NCBI GenBank assembly: GCA_002633025.1
Contig: NMRB01000127.1
Coordinates: 442,017-506,016 of the forward strand
Reading direction: 5' to 3'
DNA from: Notospermus geniculatus
Taxonomy: Eukaryota; Nemertea; Pilidiophora; Heteronemertea; Lineidae
DNA: 64,000 nucleotides
Below the pieces are notes generated by a model. That model worked only from the letters and a program-made list of their open reading frames with translations, was not told the DNA's origin and did no database searches. Position 1 is the first letter of the stretch, and every line of letters begins with the position of its first letter. Of this stretch, positions 33,104 through 45,929 are shown piece after piece. Made by a program: the position numbers and the translations under genes.

Positions 33104-36100
33104 TCATTGTGGGCACCATTTTCTTAACGTCGATATAGATACGATGTTGTCATACATTGGATTATTCACGCACCGCATAGTGCTCAAAATAATTGTGGGA
33201 AATTGTTAAAAAGCATCTTTTCTCCAATGGTTAGTCATTTGGTTGTCAACTTGATTACAAAAGTAATTGAAGTAGGTAGATGTTCATCCTTATTGCTTCA
33301 ATCAAACTTAATTAAACACAACACGACGCCGATCTCATATGCATCAACTTCGCAATTGTTACGTCAAGCAAAAACCACTAAAAAACAAGTTAAAGGAATA
33401 TATTCTGATATTCTGACATTTTAGAAGCGTCGGAACCACTCTACGTGATCGCACTGCAATTTGTTGAAAGTGGCAACCATTTCCTAAAGAAATCAAATAG
33501 ACGTATGATCTATGCATCGCATCATTGGTACGAATCCAAGGAAATTGTCTGTACCTACCTACATGTAAGATAATTTTCTTCGACTGGAAGTATCTTGCTT
33601 GTAATCAACTTTTAGGAGAATGACATGCGTGATAAGATGATCATGTTCATAGAACCATAACCATAGATTAAACCATGCCTTTTTACCACTTATGGAGCCA
33701 CATTGTCTTCAAATGTCTTATCAACACGATCTCCTCTAGCTGCTTCCGTGTCGTTTCTCCTCGATGACCATTTCAAGAAATGATTCTGACAGGGACACTA
33801 TTCCATTTCCGGGTAATTAAACCTAAAGACGGCGAGCGAACGTCCTCTTCCTGCTGGTCGACCCGGGGCCAATCAAGGTATTATGCAGCATATCATCTTG
33901 AGATGACATTCATGTCCGCCTATGAATGACAATTATGGTCGATTCATCGAAGGTCTATCATACTGTTCTTGTTTTTCTCAACGATTTCTCAGACCACGTT
34001 GTAATAATCCACATTAACCTGTACCCAGCACCGCTCTTTTCAATTCATAAACTGTATTAAGCAGCATCCTGGCAACATTTTTACAACATTGAACAACATA
34101 CATGAGCAACACCATCTTTGACATCGTATACTCAGGCCAACAGCTTTTACAACATTTGAACAACATACCAGTGAGCAGCACGATCTTTGTCAGTGTATTT
34201 AATACTATACAGAGCTTTATTCGCTGACTTTTCTCTAAAATTTTTCTCTAAATAGGTTGTTAACCCGTTCAGCCTTCTTGAGAATATCAGAGGGTCTTAG
34301 CATTCGCTCCTTTCGTCACCAGTGACGGAGGAAGTGAGCATTAAGAACCAGTGATTACCTCAGGATGGTGTAGAGCATTCATCTTCTGATTTGAAGGAAC
34401 CATCATTAAGAATGTCTCATCCTTGATTTATGATTGTTTCTAGAATATAAATCTTAATCAATCATGGGGAAAACGAATACTTCTTGACATCATTTTGTCA
34501 TGTTTACTCTTTACGCCAAAACACGACAAGATTTGCTAGATGGCTTCTTGATGGTGCTAAAAAACGTTAATGCAGGGCATTATTTCATCTGTTATTTCCA
34601 ACAGTCATTTTGATGCATTCGAGTTTGCAGTGACGACATAAAGAGCTGGTCGCCTCTTAGTGAAATTTTGTGTACTCTGTCCAACTCTGAAACTTGATCA
34701 ACTTTCTTTATGCCTGTCTTGAGAATTGGCCCAGAACAAAGTTGGACAGAACACATTTGACAAAAATCAAGCTGAATTCGTAATGTTACACGAGCCTTTG
34801 AACAATTGAGATGAATGTGTATCAGACACATTTTTCGATCCCGGAGTGACTTAAATTTGTACATTGTATATACTGCCTGCTTTGGGAGTGTAGCCAGTGA
34901 GAGATATCACTGACATGAATTTGTATACATGTTGTCAGCCTTACAGACCTCTTGGTTATCACAAGCAACGCCCGTGAACCTGGGCCAATATTATTGGAGA
35001 ATTCCTGAGGAGCGATCAAAATCCCATATTACATTACATTACACAGGGTCTATATCTCAACTCCCTGTGCTTGAAAAAACCTGGTGTAATGTACGAAGAA
35101 AGACGTTTTTCTGGAGGAGATGTACAGCAAATGTATAAAGTGCACCCCCGGGAGTGCACCACGCTGTGTTCTTTACAACAAGGCACGGGGTCATTCGTGA
35201 CTCCTCTCAGCGGTCGAACTCTTTGAACATCGCTCATTCGTCACACGATCCGATCCCTTTTACTGAGTCCCTGAGAAGCAAATTCCTTTTTGCAGGTGGT
35301 CTCATATCAAATGATATCAGGCTTAACCATGGTCAAAGGGCACGTATGGAGTCTTTGCTGAAAGCCATGAGAGATTAAGCCCCCATCAAAACGTGTTTCT
35401 TTTACCTTGTTGTCTCTCCATCTATATATACTACAACCTATAGAACCATAAAACTTGTGCTTGGTGTTTCCATTAGGTAATCAATGCCTACAAAGATCAG
35501 GTATTAGTAGAAGAAAAGGGGATGACGCCAGCGCGAAGTATATGCGGAAAGCGCTTTGTAAAGGCAAATGCACTTTATCAATGTAATGTAAATGCATTAG
35601 GGTTTTCTTATATCTGTTGATAGACATCAAAGCAGCTAAGATCAGTGAAAGTGTAGAAGCAATAGATTTCTCAAGATTTGAAATACGGTATTTCGAAGTC
35701 TTTGTTCTTTTTCTTTTCAAAATACTAGAGTACGTTTAAGTTGGGTTTTCGCAAACTGAGAGTTCCCATCTAATACAGGCGTGTTTTAATCTTATTATTG
35801 TCTTCCCGAAATGTGAGCCCAAATTGCTTCAGCATTTTAACTATTCTTACATTTATCCGATCAGCTACCTTATGTTTTTTGGTTTATTTGTGTCTGAGCA
35901 AAATGTCGTATGGAAACCGAAAATGGTGCATTGCTGAGAGAGCGTCATCGCACGAGAGAACTCTCATTGGAAGAGGCGCATTTAGGCAAGGTGAGAAGAC
36001 ACGTTACTTTCCTGTTTGGACAGACTGAACACAACGACTTGTCAGCCTCGTTCCCAGTCATTCCGCACCTGCGCATCTCGCAATGTGGGAATTCTCGTCT

Positions 36101-36754
36101 GCTGCAGAGGGAGCCTATCCAAATATCGCGAGATCTCGCAGCGAGGGCGACGGGTACCAGGCTGAACGACTTGTCTACATGAACCAAACAATAAAGGCGA
36201 ATGCTTACACAACACGGCACATTCGACAATGTGCAAAGGTCGTATTTTTTCGATTCAAGCCGCCATATCAATCTCCATTAATGAATGTACGATAAACATG
36301 AAAAATCGTTAGCAGACATCTAACGTAGAATCGAATGTTTTTATTAACATATAATAGTCGTTGACTCCATTCCCACGGGTCATTTCGCCAATGTTAGAAT
36401 GGATTCCCTATTCTCAGGTTTGGTGTTCGGAATGGGCCAAAACGACTTGAGGAAAACATCGCCCCTGAAAGGTCCATCAGGAGTTTCCACCTAATGACTT
36501 TCTCATTTATTTCATGGTAGAATAATACAGACTTCTCGGGAAATGAAATGAGGGATGTCTTGTTTACAAGACCATAAAGGATTGAGGAACTGTTAGGGTC
36601 CTACCAAGTCACTCAAGGTTACTGAAATGTACGGCATAAGTTGAAGATTCCAAGTGATGAGCCTAGCATCATTGCTGTCAAAAAGCATCAGTCATGACAC
36701 CAAATCGGTTGAAATGTCAAGTGTTTCGGTATTTGCTGAATATTGATTGAAAGA
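33104..36754. other. intergenic; one imperfect direct duplication
   Basis: At 34077-34200 the text ACAACAT, TTGAACAACATACC and AGCA(A/G)CACxATCTTTG occurs twice about 70 bp apart. Apart from that, frames up to 108 codons have no recognisable product. Confidence 0.35.
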
Positions 36755-36940
36755 GGCTGTTCGTTTTCGTCAACTGAGGAATCTGAGTTGTGATCCTTGA
36801 GAAAATGGAGAAAGCTATGAAGCTGCAAATTGCAGCGATTATTCTAACAATCCCTACAATTTGCAAGTGCATACATGTAGCTTCTTCCGTTTTCCCAAGG
36901 ATCACAACTCAGATGCCTGAAGTGACGAAAACGAACAGCC
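36755..36940. repeat. palindromic MITE, about 70-bp arms
   Basis: GGCTGTTCGTTTTCGTCA at the left has its complement at the right. Pairing continues through ATCTGAGTTGTGATCCTTG. The 129-codon frame that starts inside it is therefore suspect. Confidence 0.75.
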
Positions 36941-37496
36941 CCATTATGAGCCCTGCTTTGGAAAAATTTTATCAAATTCAGATTAAAGCCTTGGGTTGCC
37001 TAGGCCCTTTTGCTTACATGATATCAAGACTTCTCAGAAATTCGGGTCGTCTACATTTCAAGATAGAGTTAAAACTTTTGACCCTAAACGCATTCGAGGA
37101 ATCTCTATTCCAAACACGCTCACAGCTGTCCATAAGTAACGACTCCCCACTCCTAGTCCATAAAGTCATCAACCGGTGACCAAATCCAGCATTTCACACA
37201 CCCTCCACCGATTCTGCCCACTGGACGACATTAAACGAATGTTTATCGTTAATTTTGGTGGTATGACTGTTTTACTAACCAGTGCAGGTGTAAATCAACC
37301 TAACATCATTATACTTCTGCCCTTATCAGATTACCATGTTTCTGATTTTAAAGCATTGACCAGAATTTGTAAAATGAACTGCGAGCCTTTATTTGGAACT
37401 CTATCCAGAAAAACAGGCTTCGGTACTTAGGATGGAAGAATGAAATTAGTTTCACAGGTCATCACTTTGACGGTAACATCGTTTAACGCTTCGTAT

Positions 37497-37640
37497 TAGG
37501 GAGGATTAGAAATCAAACGATAAACGTAAGCGTTAACGACAACGGTATTTTTTGTACAGTATACGGACAGGCGGGTTAACAAAGGCTTCACTGGGGATGG
37601 CGACCGTGAAGCCTTTGTTAACCGGCGTGTCCGTGTATAC
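37497..37640. repeat. solo arm of family E followed by an 82-bp hairpin
   Basis: 37497-37540 matches the left arm of 5122-5295 only. At 37559-37640 GTATACGGACAGGCGGGTTA, then ACAAAGGCTTCAC, faces its near-perfect complement across a 13-base loop. Confidence 0.7.
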
Positions 37641-38220
37641 CGTGTCCCTCTATGCAATCGCAGGTCGTAACGACCCTATTGTTGAGGTTATCACAAGATG
37701 AAAGTCTATATTGCTCTTATCACTAAGTAATTTTTGCTATAACGAAGTCTCAATCATGCTATTTAACAAGCGTCTTATTTCATCACATGAAACGTTGTCG
37801 CTTTCTCTACCGGAACTCTGAAATCAAACGTGACAGGTTTCTTTGCACAGATCGCGGAAAGCCTTATCTCATCAGGCGGGAAAAGGAATTCACCAGATCC
37901 ATTTACTTTCAAGTTAACGTTACAAAAATGCACTAGATCCCGCACAGTATAGCAATCGCTCCTCGGTTCCTGGAATCCGCACGTATTGCTTGTGGTAAAG
38001 AATCATCTTCCTCACGAAACGTGCCGAGCAGGGATATCCAAGCCTAAAACCACTCCTCCCCGAGTTTTCTTGCAATGTTGGCTCTTTTAATGGGCAACTC
38101 AGACGTAGAAAACGATCGGCACTTCAGGCGTCAGCCGTAAGGAAACCAACAATGCTGAATTGCCCATTGAGAGCCAAGTCGAGAAACTATCAGGTGGAAG
38201 AGTACCTTAAGGCACCGTTC
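37641..38220. other. intergenic, no gene recognised
   Basis: No coding signal or repeat family was recognised in this stretch. Confidence 0.3.
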
Positions 38221-38229
38221 CAAGTGAAA

Positions 38230-38512
38230 GGAGCCTGATAGCCTAGTGGTTATCACGTCCGCTTAGCAAGCGGCAGGTCCCGGGTTCGAATCCAGCCCGG
38301 GCCATATGGGATTTCATTCCCGGCTCTTCACGTCCGTCGCATGGGACAGTAAGCCGTGGTGCCTTGTACCTTGTGTCTTTGCAAGGGCAAGTAAAATACC
38401 CCATCCAAGTGAGGAACATGAGTAGCTTGTGATGGCCTCCTCCGTACTTACCAGGGCCAATAATGCTATAGCGTCGGCCCTGACGGAAAAATGAAATACA
38501 AAAATACAAATA
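38230..38512 (+). mobile_element. complete tRNA-derived SINE with perfect 9-bp target duplication
   Basis: The head has an A box (TAGCCTAGTGG) and a B box (GGTTCGAATCC). An anticodon-like stem-loop CCGCT-TAGCAAG-CGGC lies between them. Acceptor and T stems mispair, so it is not a tRNA gene. A body of about 160 bp follows. The tail is CAGGGCCAATAATGCTATAG, then GGCCCTG, ending in ATACAAAAATACAAATA. CAAGTGAAA flanks both ends (38221-38229 and 38513-38521). A related tail is at 52601-52767 and perhaps 62945-62985. Confidence 0.88.
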
Positions 38513-38616
38513 CAAGTGAAATTTTTCTTCGGCGAGTTTCTTCTCAATGAGCATTCACCGTGTTGGCCTATCCTTGTGACTTACGCTGTGACCAATGACA
38601 TTTCCCATAGGATTTA

Positions 38617-38746
38617 GGCTGAGTTTACATCGAGGCACACGCGACACGAACACGCAGGCGAACAATGGCTTCACAAAGGATTCATCCCATGAAACCTTTG
38701 TTCGCCTGCGTGTTCGTGTCGCATGTCCCTCGATGTAAACTCAGCC
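38617..38746. mobile_element. hairpin MITE (family D), TTA target duplication
   Basis: The GGCTGAGTTTACATCGAGGC ends are the same as at 7253-7380. TTA flanks at 38614-38616 and 38747-38749. Arms include CACGAACACGCAGGCGAACA. Confidence 0.9.
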
Positions 38747-38809
38747 TTACTTGTGCGAGAAAATTCTCACGTGGAGTGGCACCTTTGGGATAAATGGTGA
38801 TATTTATAA

Positions 38810-38920
38810 AAGATAGCAAATGCTTTTACTTCAAGTTTTGTAATACATTTACATTGGACACTGCTTGCAAATCTTAAGTAAAAGCATTTGGTAACTTTAT
38901 TTATAAATGCCAGCCAATGG
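38810..38920. repeat. palindromic MITE (family C)
   Basis: The arms AGCAAATGCTTTTACTT and AAGTAAAAGCATTTG pair, as in the copies at 405-515 and 62389-62630. Confidence 0.75.
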
Positions 38921-38928
38921 CCCGCATT

Positions 38929-39160
38929 CTACACATAGACGATTCGTTAACTCTAAAGTCCACTTCAACCTTTTGTATCGGGCCGTATTCTAGAAGCTTC
39001 CTTAGCTCTAAGGTTTACCTTTGGCTATTGTTTGCAGGGCAAACAATAGCTGAACTTTAGAGTTAATGAGGCTTCTAGAATGCGGGCCTTTGTATTCTGC
39101 CGTGCAAACAATAGCTAAGTAAACCTTAGAGTTTAGGAAGCTTCTAGAATACGGCTCATA
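38929..39160. repeat. nested hairpin MITEs (family B)
   Basis: GGGCCGTATTCTAGAAGCTT and related ends occur in two interleaved inverted-repeat sets. An outer set (about 38931 to 39157) is interrupted by an inner one (about 38981 to 39089). Related to 47667-48019. Confidence 0.65.
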
Positions 39161-39888
39161 CCATAAGCGACTCATATTGCAACTTAAATGTTGGCGTGGC
39201 ATCTTCAAGATTCATGTAATGTAGTCCCAAGTTGCATACATGTATTCTGTTCTTATATTCCTGTCCATCTGGTCCATGCTAAGGAAGGATCTGTTAATAT
39301 GAGCCGCGACACCGGATACCCAGTGAGACCGATGATGGAGAACCGTGAGGGGACAAAATACAGGCATTTTATGCGACACAAGTATAGAATACCGCCTCTA
39401 TTTGTCTTGTGTCTAACATATACTGTTTGATTTACCTCAAGGGAGTTTATTTCCATATCGTGATATATGGTATAGTCTGCCGATATTATGAGGATGAATG
39501 GGTGTCGGTTTTCATCATTAATATGGTCATGCACTGAATGGATTGACCAGATGACACCCTGTCGTGATACAGTGGTTGGTGAGAGTTGAGGATCATGACG
39601 AGGGTCTTGCTCTGGCAATACGGAACAACCTGAGGTAACCGTTAAAGGCAAGGCGCAAGACGAATTATGCTGAGCTGTATTGGTACAGCGTTCTTTTGGT
39701 CGTAGCCGAGTTGGCTGCGAGCCCAATATCGCTGCGCCACCATGCGCGGACCGAAATCCTTATATGGAATTTCTGTGCCTAGTACATGGCATGACAGAAA
39801 ATATATTGCCATGGTCTAAAACAGCGTGGGCAGAGAAACGATTTATCGACAAAAGGGATGCTCCCGAATGGGAATTTCCCAACCATAA
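39161..39888. other. intergenic, no gene recognised
   Basis: The 157-codon minus frame at 39253-39726 overlaps plus-strand frames and shows no domain. Confidence 0.35.
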
Positions 39889-40019
39889 GGCTGAGTTTAC
39901 ATCGAGGCACACGCGGCACGAACACGCAGGCGAACAATGGCTTCACAGAGGATTCATCCCCATGAAACCTTTGTTCACCTGCGTGTTCGTGTCGCGTGTG
40001 CCTCGATGTAAACTCAGCC
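39889..40019. mobile_element. hairpin MITE (family D), TAA target duplication
   Basis: Same ends and arms as 38617-38746, with TAA at 39886-39888 and 40020-40022. The 139-codon plus frame crossing it is a result of the insertion. Confidence 0.9.
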
Positions 40020-40664
40020 TAATGGCACGTTGGGATAGCCCATGCAAAAAGGGCATTGATTGGTTATTTCTTCGGTTGGAGCTCGTACCCAGGGCTTAAC
40101 TTCTGCGATTAGGGTTTTTTAAGCCCTGGATAGCCTATACAATCAAAATCCTGCTACCGGATTTGTCGGTGACGTGAGCCAGTCTAGTTGGCCACCTGCC
40201 TAATTTCAATTGAAATTTGCGTTTCCAAGGTCACCGACGGAGGAGAGGACCAAGGTTGACAGCGGAGGAAGACCCTGAGGACGAGGTTGTCTTCGGTTGT
40301 CTGATTACTTCGGTCAGTTCCGCTACATTTTGTTCCTGCGATTGAAATAAACCCTTTTGACATCAAAGACCTTTGCACGTCAGAATCGACTTGCCAACCT
40401 TCACACGGCGCACTTTGTACCAGAAATCGTTTGAGCATTCAACTTTTTGAGTCGCTGTATCGCTCAGACATGTAAGACTTCTTGTCAATTGTATCACTGA
40501 GACATGTCTGAGTTCTTGTCAATTACATGACTTCCAAAGTTGTGTTCCACCGACACGAAATGAACGATGATTAAATTCAACCAATGCTATTGAACGCAAC
40601 TTCCGGTTTCGTGAGTCCATTATGCGTCAAGGCGCATGTAGACAAAACTCAACTTCCGCCATCG

Positions 40665-40838
40665 TGCTTATATCCAATAGGAGCAGTCAGCCGCGCATAT
40701 TGCTAACAGATGGCAGCACAGTCTTAGCGGACCAAATGTACAGGAAATCTATTATGATCGCTGCTCGATCGATAATGACTGGGTCCGCTAGATGCATTGA
40801 ATTTGGCCTTAGTGACACCTAGTGGTCAACTCGCTGAC
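40665..40838 (+). repeat. dispersed repeat, inverted partner at 63480-63652
   Basis: CAATAGGAGCAGTCAGCCGC through ATGACTGGGTCCGCTA to the GTGxCACCTAxTGGTCAACTC end matches the complement of 63480-63652 with small differences. No coding potential. Element class unknown. Confidence 0.75.
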
Positions 40839-41739
40839 AGTTCCTATTGGCGCCGTCTGCACCACAGTGGAGTCGTTTTGTGCTACGTGAGGTGGTATCT
40901 TTGGTAACACCGAACTTCCCAAGACAACTTGACCCGACAACCCAGCAAGTGCAGAACGAGCCGACGTTTTTACTGCTTCACTCTTTTGAAAGCAAGCTTG
41001 TAAAGCAAACCATTATGTTCTTTCAACGTGTTTTGTACCACGCACAAAATATAGAGTACCACTCGTCAGTACTTCACTCAAAATGAATTCCGTTCCCTAC
41101 AAAAAGTTTAATAACACAAATAAAGTTTTGATTTGCGAGTCCTAAACATTAATTCATTTCATACATTTCCGGTGACTTTCTTCCTGCTTCCCTACCATTA
41201 TTCCAAGCACGTACCAAAACACGTCATGCCAACTGTCAAAACCTTTTTCAGCAGGATGCTATAATTGCGGTGAATGCAAAATTTTATGCGTTAATTCGCT
41301 AAACCTTCCGTTATTTTGTGATTTACTTCCAAAAATAAGTCGAGTATAAAGGAAATGTGAAGCTACTTTATGCTCTCATGAACACCAAGCGCGTGATGAA
41401 ATTCTTTTATTACATTGACCGAAAATCATTAATGGAGATCCCACCGCCGATCTCTAAATTTGTTAGTTACATGTATTCAGGTATGCAAGAGAGAGGAACG
41501 CAGACCACTAGAGTTGTTCTTGCTAACGGTTTTTACAACGTCTGGAAGGCTATTTTGCCGAAACCACCAGCAATTAAAACATGGTTACGTGCAAGACATC
41601 GTCAAGTACGCAGCTTGATCATGGCCTGTGAGCCAATGCTGTTAGCAGCCGTGGCAGAATTCAACAAATCAGGGCAGGTGTTACTTTATCCAAGGCATAG
41701 TTTGATTCCAGATCTCACCGCTAGGGCTATGTTCTGGGA

Positions 41740-42190
41740 TCGCATTCGGAACGACCTGAGGCGAACTGCTTATCTGTCCACTGGGGGCGCATTTCACCTC
41801 GGACACAAGTCCAAGGCAGCCATATTGTTTATCAAGAAACTCACGTGACCACCGGCGACAGGGCCGTGGGACTATTTTGGCCGAATCTTGGCCTGTTAAG
41901 ATGTTCAACCTTATTTGCTGGATTATTTGAGCCATATTATATATAAAATTACCGGTATCTCACCCAATCTGCCAATTATTGATCAATAACGGAACGTTTT
42001 TGTGTGCCGTATTTTGTTCACGCGCAGGTGTGATGAGGCGAACCGCATCTGAACTCTCACAAACGGGCAGCAATCGTTGCGCGTTCAGGATGGCTGCCTT
42101 GGAATTGTGTCCGAGGGGAAATGCGAGTGTCTACGGGAATTGCCGAGCAGTTGCCTTCGGAAGTTCCGAATGCTGAGATCGGTTTGGCCT
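41740..42190. repeat. inverted repeat with ATGGCTGCCTTGGAxTTGTG arms
   Basis: The complement of about 41740-41830 and the plus strand at about 42085-42180 share ATGGCTGCCTTGGAxTTGTG, TCCGAGGxGAAATGCG and TTCCGAATGC. The arms are separated by about 250 bp. The end of a 163-codon frame (41357-41848, opened by GTG) lies in one arm. Confidence 0.6.
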
Positions 42191-44624
42191 GTCGTCCATG
42201 ATGCCGTGATCGGCCGACAGGCCGCCAATTCAGCTACATGTATTTATTGCGTTTTCTTACGGATCAAGGGATTGGACGGCAGACAACCGAAGAGCCTAGA
42301 AAGAAAATGACTTGAATATAGAATCTGGGACCGTGCGGACGTGGAAACCACACGGCTTACAAACTCTTCTAAAACACTAATTGGTCAACAAGAACCATCT
42401 TTCTTCGACATTTAAACCTGAGTCGTCCAAAAGTTTGATATCTTAATCACAACATGACTTGGTTGATTGTCTCCTGCGGGATTTATAATAATTTGTATGC
42501 AAGTTGTTGCACAGTCATGATCGCTTCTCTGTGTGAAGTATGATGAGTCACCACTGCAGGTGAAAGAGATAATTGGTGTCAACCAAGGGCGAGAAAGTAA
42601 TTAAGTGATGAGTTGTGCTTAATGCTTGATTTAATGATGATCGTGTCATAGTTGGATGAAGGATGCTTGGTGCCGCAGGTGACGCCGTCGGATGGGAGCG
42701 AACATCCAGGTGCAAGTAGTGGCTCAGGGTTTGCTAAGTTTTACAAACTTGTGGTCGTGATAGTGACAAAAGAAAGGATGTCGCCAGGCGGGGAGAGAGC
42801 ATCTATTCTAGAGGTGGCGCCCACTCAAAATCACTCAAAATCATGGTAAAAAACATACTTTTGCGGCGCCTCTGAATATGGATGACGTTCTACTACTCTC
42901 TAGTAGTTGTTCCATAAGTGGGCCTTTCGGTGAGGCTGGTCTCGATCATAGAAATCCGGTGCAAAGTGCCACGGTGTTTCTGTTTTCTTAGCGTTTTCTC
43001 TCATTGTAGAGGAAATAAAAGTGACAAATTTCTCTGTATTCCCTTATTGAAAACTCTGCCTTATAGGGAAACATTGAGATTTGGGGGACACTAGAAAACC
43101 TAACACCAACATCCATGAACAGGCCAGAAGAGCTATCGATGTCACTCCGTGATCGGATAATTACTGAAAACAATTTAAGTGAAGAAGCTGCGGGCTCCAT
43201 TTTGTTGCCAGACTAATATGGGATCTCCTCGTCTCGGCCCGTTAATGTGTTTTCCCAGCTCACCGTCTTCTCAAAGGTGTCTATGAGACTAATCGACAAT
43301 ATATGCCTTGTCATCCCTGGAATATTAAACACTTAAACTCATGGGATCAACTAAGTAAATGTCTTTGAAGCAGTCATCAAACACCTGTAATCCTCTGCGG
43401 AATAAAGTGGATGGCGGGAAGGGATAACTACTTCATCATAAAATCTCTCCTCACTACAGGCTGCCTCATCACTTAGTTGTTTACCGTTCAACCGTTTTAA
43501 ACGCGGCCAAATTTTTGCGTACGTGTACAGGACACGGCTGTTAGAAGTCAATGCATGTAGTGGAAAAGGTCCGGAACGAAATTTGATTGGTTGGTGCCCT
43601 ATTTGGAATATAATAGGAATTCCCTGACACATTAAGCCCTGCACGTCGACATGGTCGAGGCCTACAAAAGGAAACCACAGTATTAACGAGACGTTCGTAC
43701 AATAAAACTATTTGGTTCCTACCAAATATGGCAAACAATGGTTTGAAGACAATAAGAAGTTAACATAGGTATTTTGGGCGAAAGGATTTGGTGAAACCTG
43801 TGACAGCTATCGGCTATACCACAATGTTTATATGCAGCGGGAATTCCCTTCTCCATGATAACGTTAATATTGTTCGGCGATCTTATTCCAAGATTCAGTA
43901 AATTCAGTAAATTGCATCAACTCTCATGCTTCCGAGCTAAACTGCCGGAATTTTAGTGCCGAAGGTTGCATTTTTCTCAGTTGAGTATTATAAAATCAAG
44001 ATAATGTCAACGTCTTGCAATAGATAAACATGTTTAGAACAATTTGAACCTATTGGTAATCTGAAGTTCGATCTGATGACTTCAAAAAGTGCATTTGAAG
44101 TGTGATAAATTTACAGTAGAGGCCTCCTGCGCATGCCCAGATTGATTTCTTCCGGTCGTCAATAATATTCTATTGGCTTTGCTGTGGAGGTAGGATTTGG
44201 CTGCGTCACCGTACTATTTTTAGGAGGGCTTTCCCCATGTTGTGGCCGTTCTCCGAAAGGTGACGCCTCTATAGCAAATTCCCTTCCTAACAGTCGTGAG
44301 GACATGAAAAACAATATCGGAGCACCATCTGTGATTTTTTTTGTTTGGATTTGACAATTAAAATGCAGCAAGACCCGTGCTACGCACGTTTGTGCCCGAG
44401 CAAGTGAAAGACATGACAGTTCGTCATTAATGGTTCGAAGAATGAACATGAGTACAGCCATGGTGCTTTTTCTTGGATAATTCAATTCCTTTCCAGAGTT
44501 ACATATCGTGTCAACCAGTGACTGGTAACACATAACAGACAATCACCCAGTTTGCTTCAAAAGTCTGGGTAGGGAGAGATAGTTTACTTTCTCATCAAAC
44601 GATAGAAAAAATAAAAATTAATAA
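42191..44624. other. intergenic, no gene recognised
   Basis: The 97- and 127-codon minus frames (43351-43644 and 44159-44542) have no domain and no convincing splice context. Confidence 0.35.
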
Positions 44625-44748
44625 AAAAATGAAATAACAAATAAAAAAATAAAAAATGAAAAAGATCTGGATCGGGCTCGAACACGGAACCTTCAACCGC
44701 AACGGTTAATGTCAAACTGTCTTAGCCACTGAGGCCTAACCACAATCT
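44625..44748 (-). repeat. tRNA-derived SINE-like fragment
   Basis: The minus strand reads GGTTAGGCCTCAGTGGCTAA, then a long variable-arm-like stretch, then GTTCGAGCCC, and ends in a T-rich run of about 70 bases. The T stem mispairs, so it is not a working tRNA gene. Confidence 0.55.
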
Positions 44749-45929
44749 TCGCTGACCAACTTCGTCGTGTATATGACTCTTCTCATTTCGTCTCCAACAC
44801 TCGAAGTTACGCGACAAAAACCGAAACCAGCGTAGAGTTTCAACATATCACGGAGTTTGCCGGTAGAAAATGCGTGTGTGGCACCCTGCTCTGTGTTGTA
44901 GAAGGATACATCCACAGAATGTCACCAGTTACGTCATAGTAACCATATCGGAACAGGTCCGGACAGTTGTTTGAATAAAAATCAACTTACTAATGTACCA
45001 TATACAATCCTGGCTTCAGGGACCTGTTTCATAGAGTGACTTTAAACTAATGGTACTTAACCAAATGGAAAATGCATTGAGTTTGTGGTACCATCAGCTT
45101 AAAGTCAACAACAACAAAAATGGCGATTTGGGGGTATTTTTTAAAAAAACTTTCTTGATATATTTGCAGGTGCACAATCGTTACGTCGACGGTGCTCGTT
45201 CTTTGTAGACGGCTGAGGGTAAGTGCTTAATTAAAACATATTCCGGAGATGATATATCCCTATTAGGCATGGTCAAAACCCTTACAAAACTCTTCTGAAA
45301 TGATGGCTGTTCTTGAAATACAGGAAAGATTCGTGGGATTTTGTACGTGTGGTGGTTTCAGGTGTAACATCCTTCAATCTATTTAATTGAAAAGGTGATC
45401 CATTGCTAGAGGCAGTTCATGATGTTGAACTCGAAACACGTTGGCCATTAATGTCCTATCTTAATGGTTACTAACTGCTTTCCCCACTTTACAGTTCAAA
45501 TATCAGTTTTGCCAAAGGCAATCATGTCGTCTTTGATGGTGTCTATTCATCTTTGTGGTAGCTCTACTGCACGTATCAACAGATGTCGTTGAGCTGTTTG
45601 AATCAATCTTGGCATTATACCTGCCGCTGGCTCAAAATGGCTTACGCTTCAAAGGACACAAGAAATGGCCAGGGAGTCTTTCGCAGACAAGCACCAATTG
45701 ATGTCAGTTGTAGGAAGAAGTTTCTGTTCTTTTACCAGTAATTCCTTCTTTACCGTAACCAAAGTGTATGGATCCCCAAAGAACATCTAAGAGATTATTC
45801 GATCGTATTTGAGTTATCGGTGAAGGGAGGGTTAATCTGAATTTATGTCGTCTAGCACAAATGATATATGTTACCATTAAACAATCTTCAAAAGTTGCCA
45901 TTGTGGTTTAATTCCCCATTGTTGACGTA
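44749..45929. other. intergenic, no gene recognised
   Basis: Only short frames (65 codons or fewer) occur. No repeat family was recognised. Confidence 0.3.

Noticed and set aside
36790-37179. 129-codon plus-strand frame
   Set aside because: It starts inside a palindromic MITE and has no recognisable domain.
38230-38306. Functional tRNA gene
   Set aside because: A and B boxes are present, but the acceptor and T stems mispair, and a SINE body, tail and target duplication follow.
41357-41848. 163-codon plus-strand open frame
   Set aside because: It opens with GTG, not ATG, has no recognisable domain, and its end lies in an inverted repeat whose other arm is at about 42085-42180.
44159-44542. 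127-codon minus-strand frame
   Set aside because: No domain recognised, composition unlike a folded protein at its end, and no neighbouring exons.
44660-44745. Minus-strand tRNA gene with a long variable arm
   Set aside because: T-stem pairs fail and a T-rich tail follows; better read as a SINE-like fragment.
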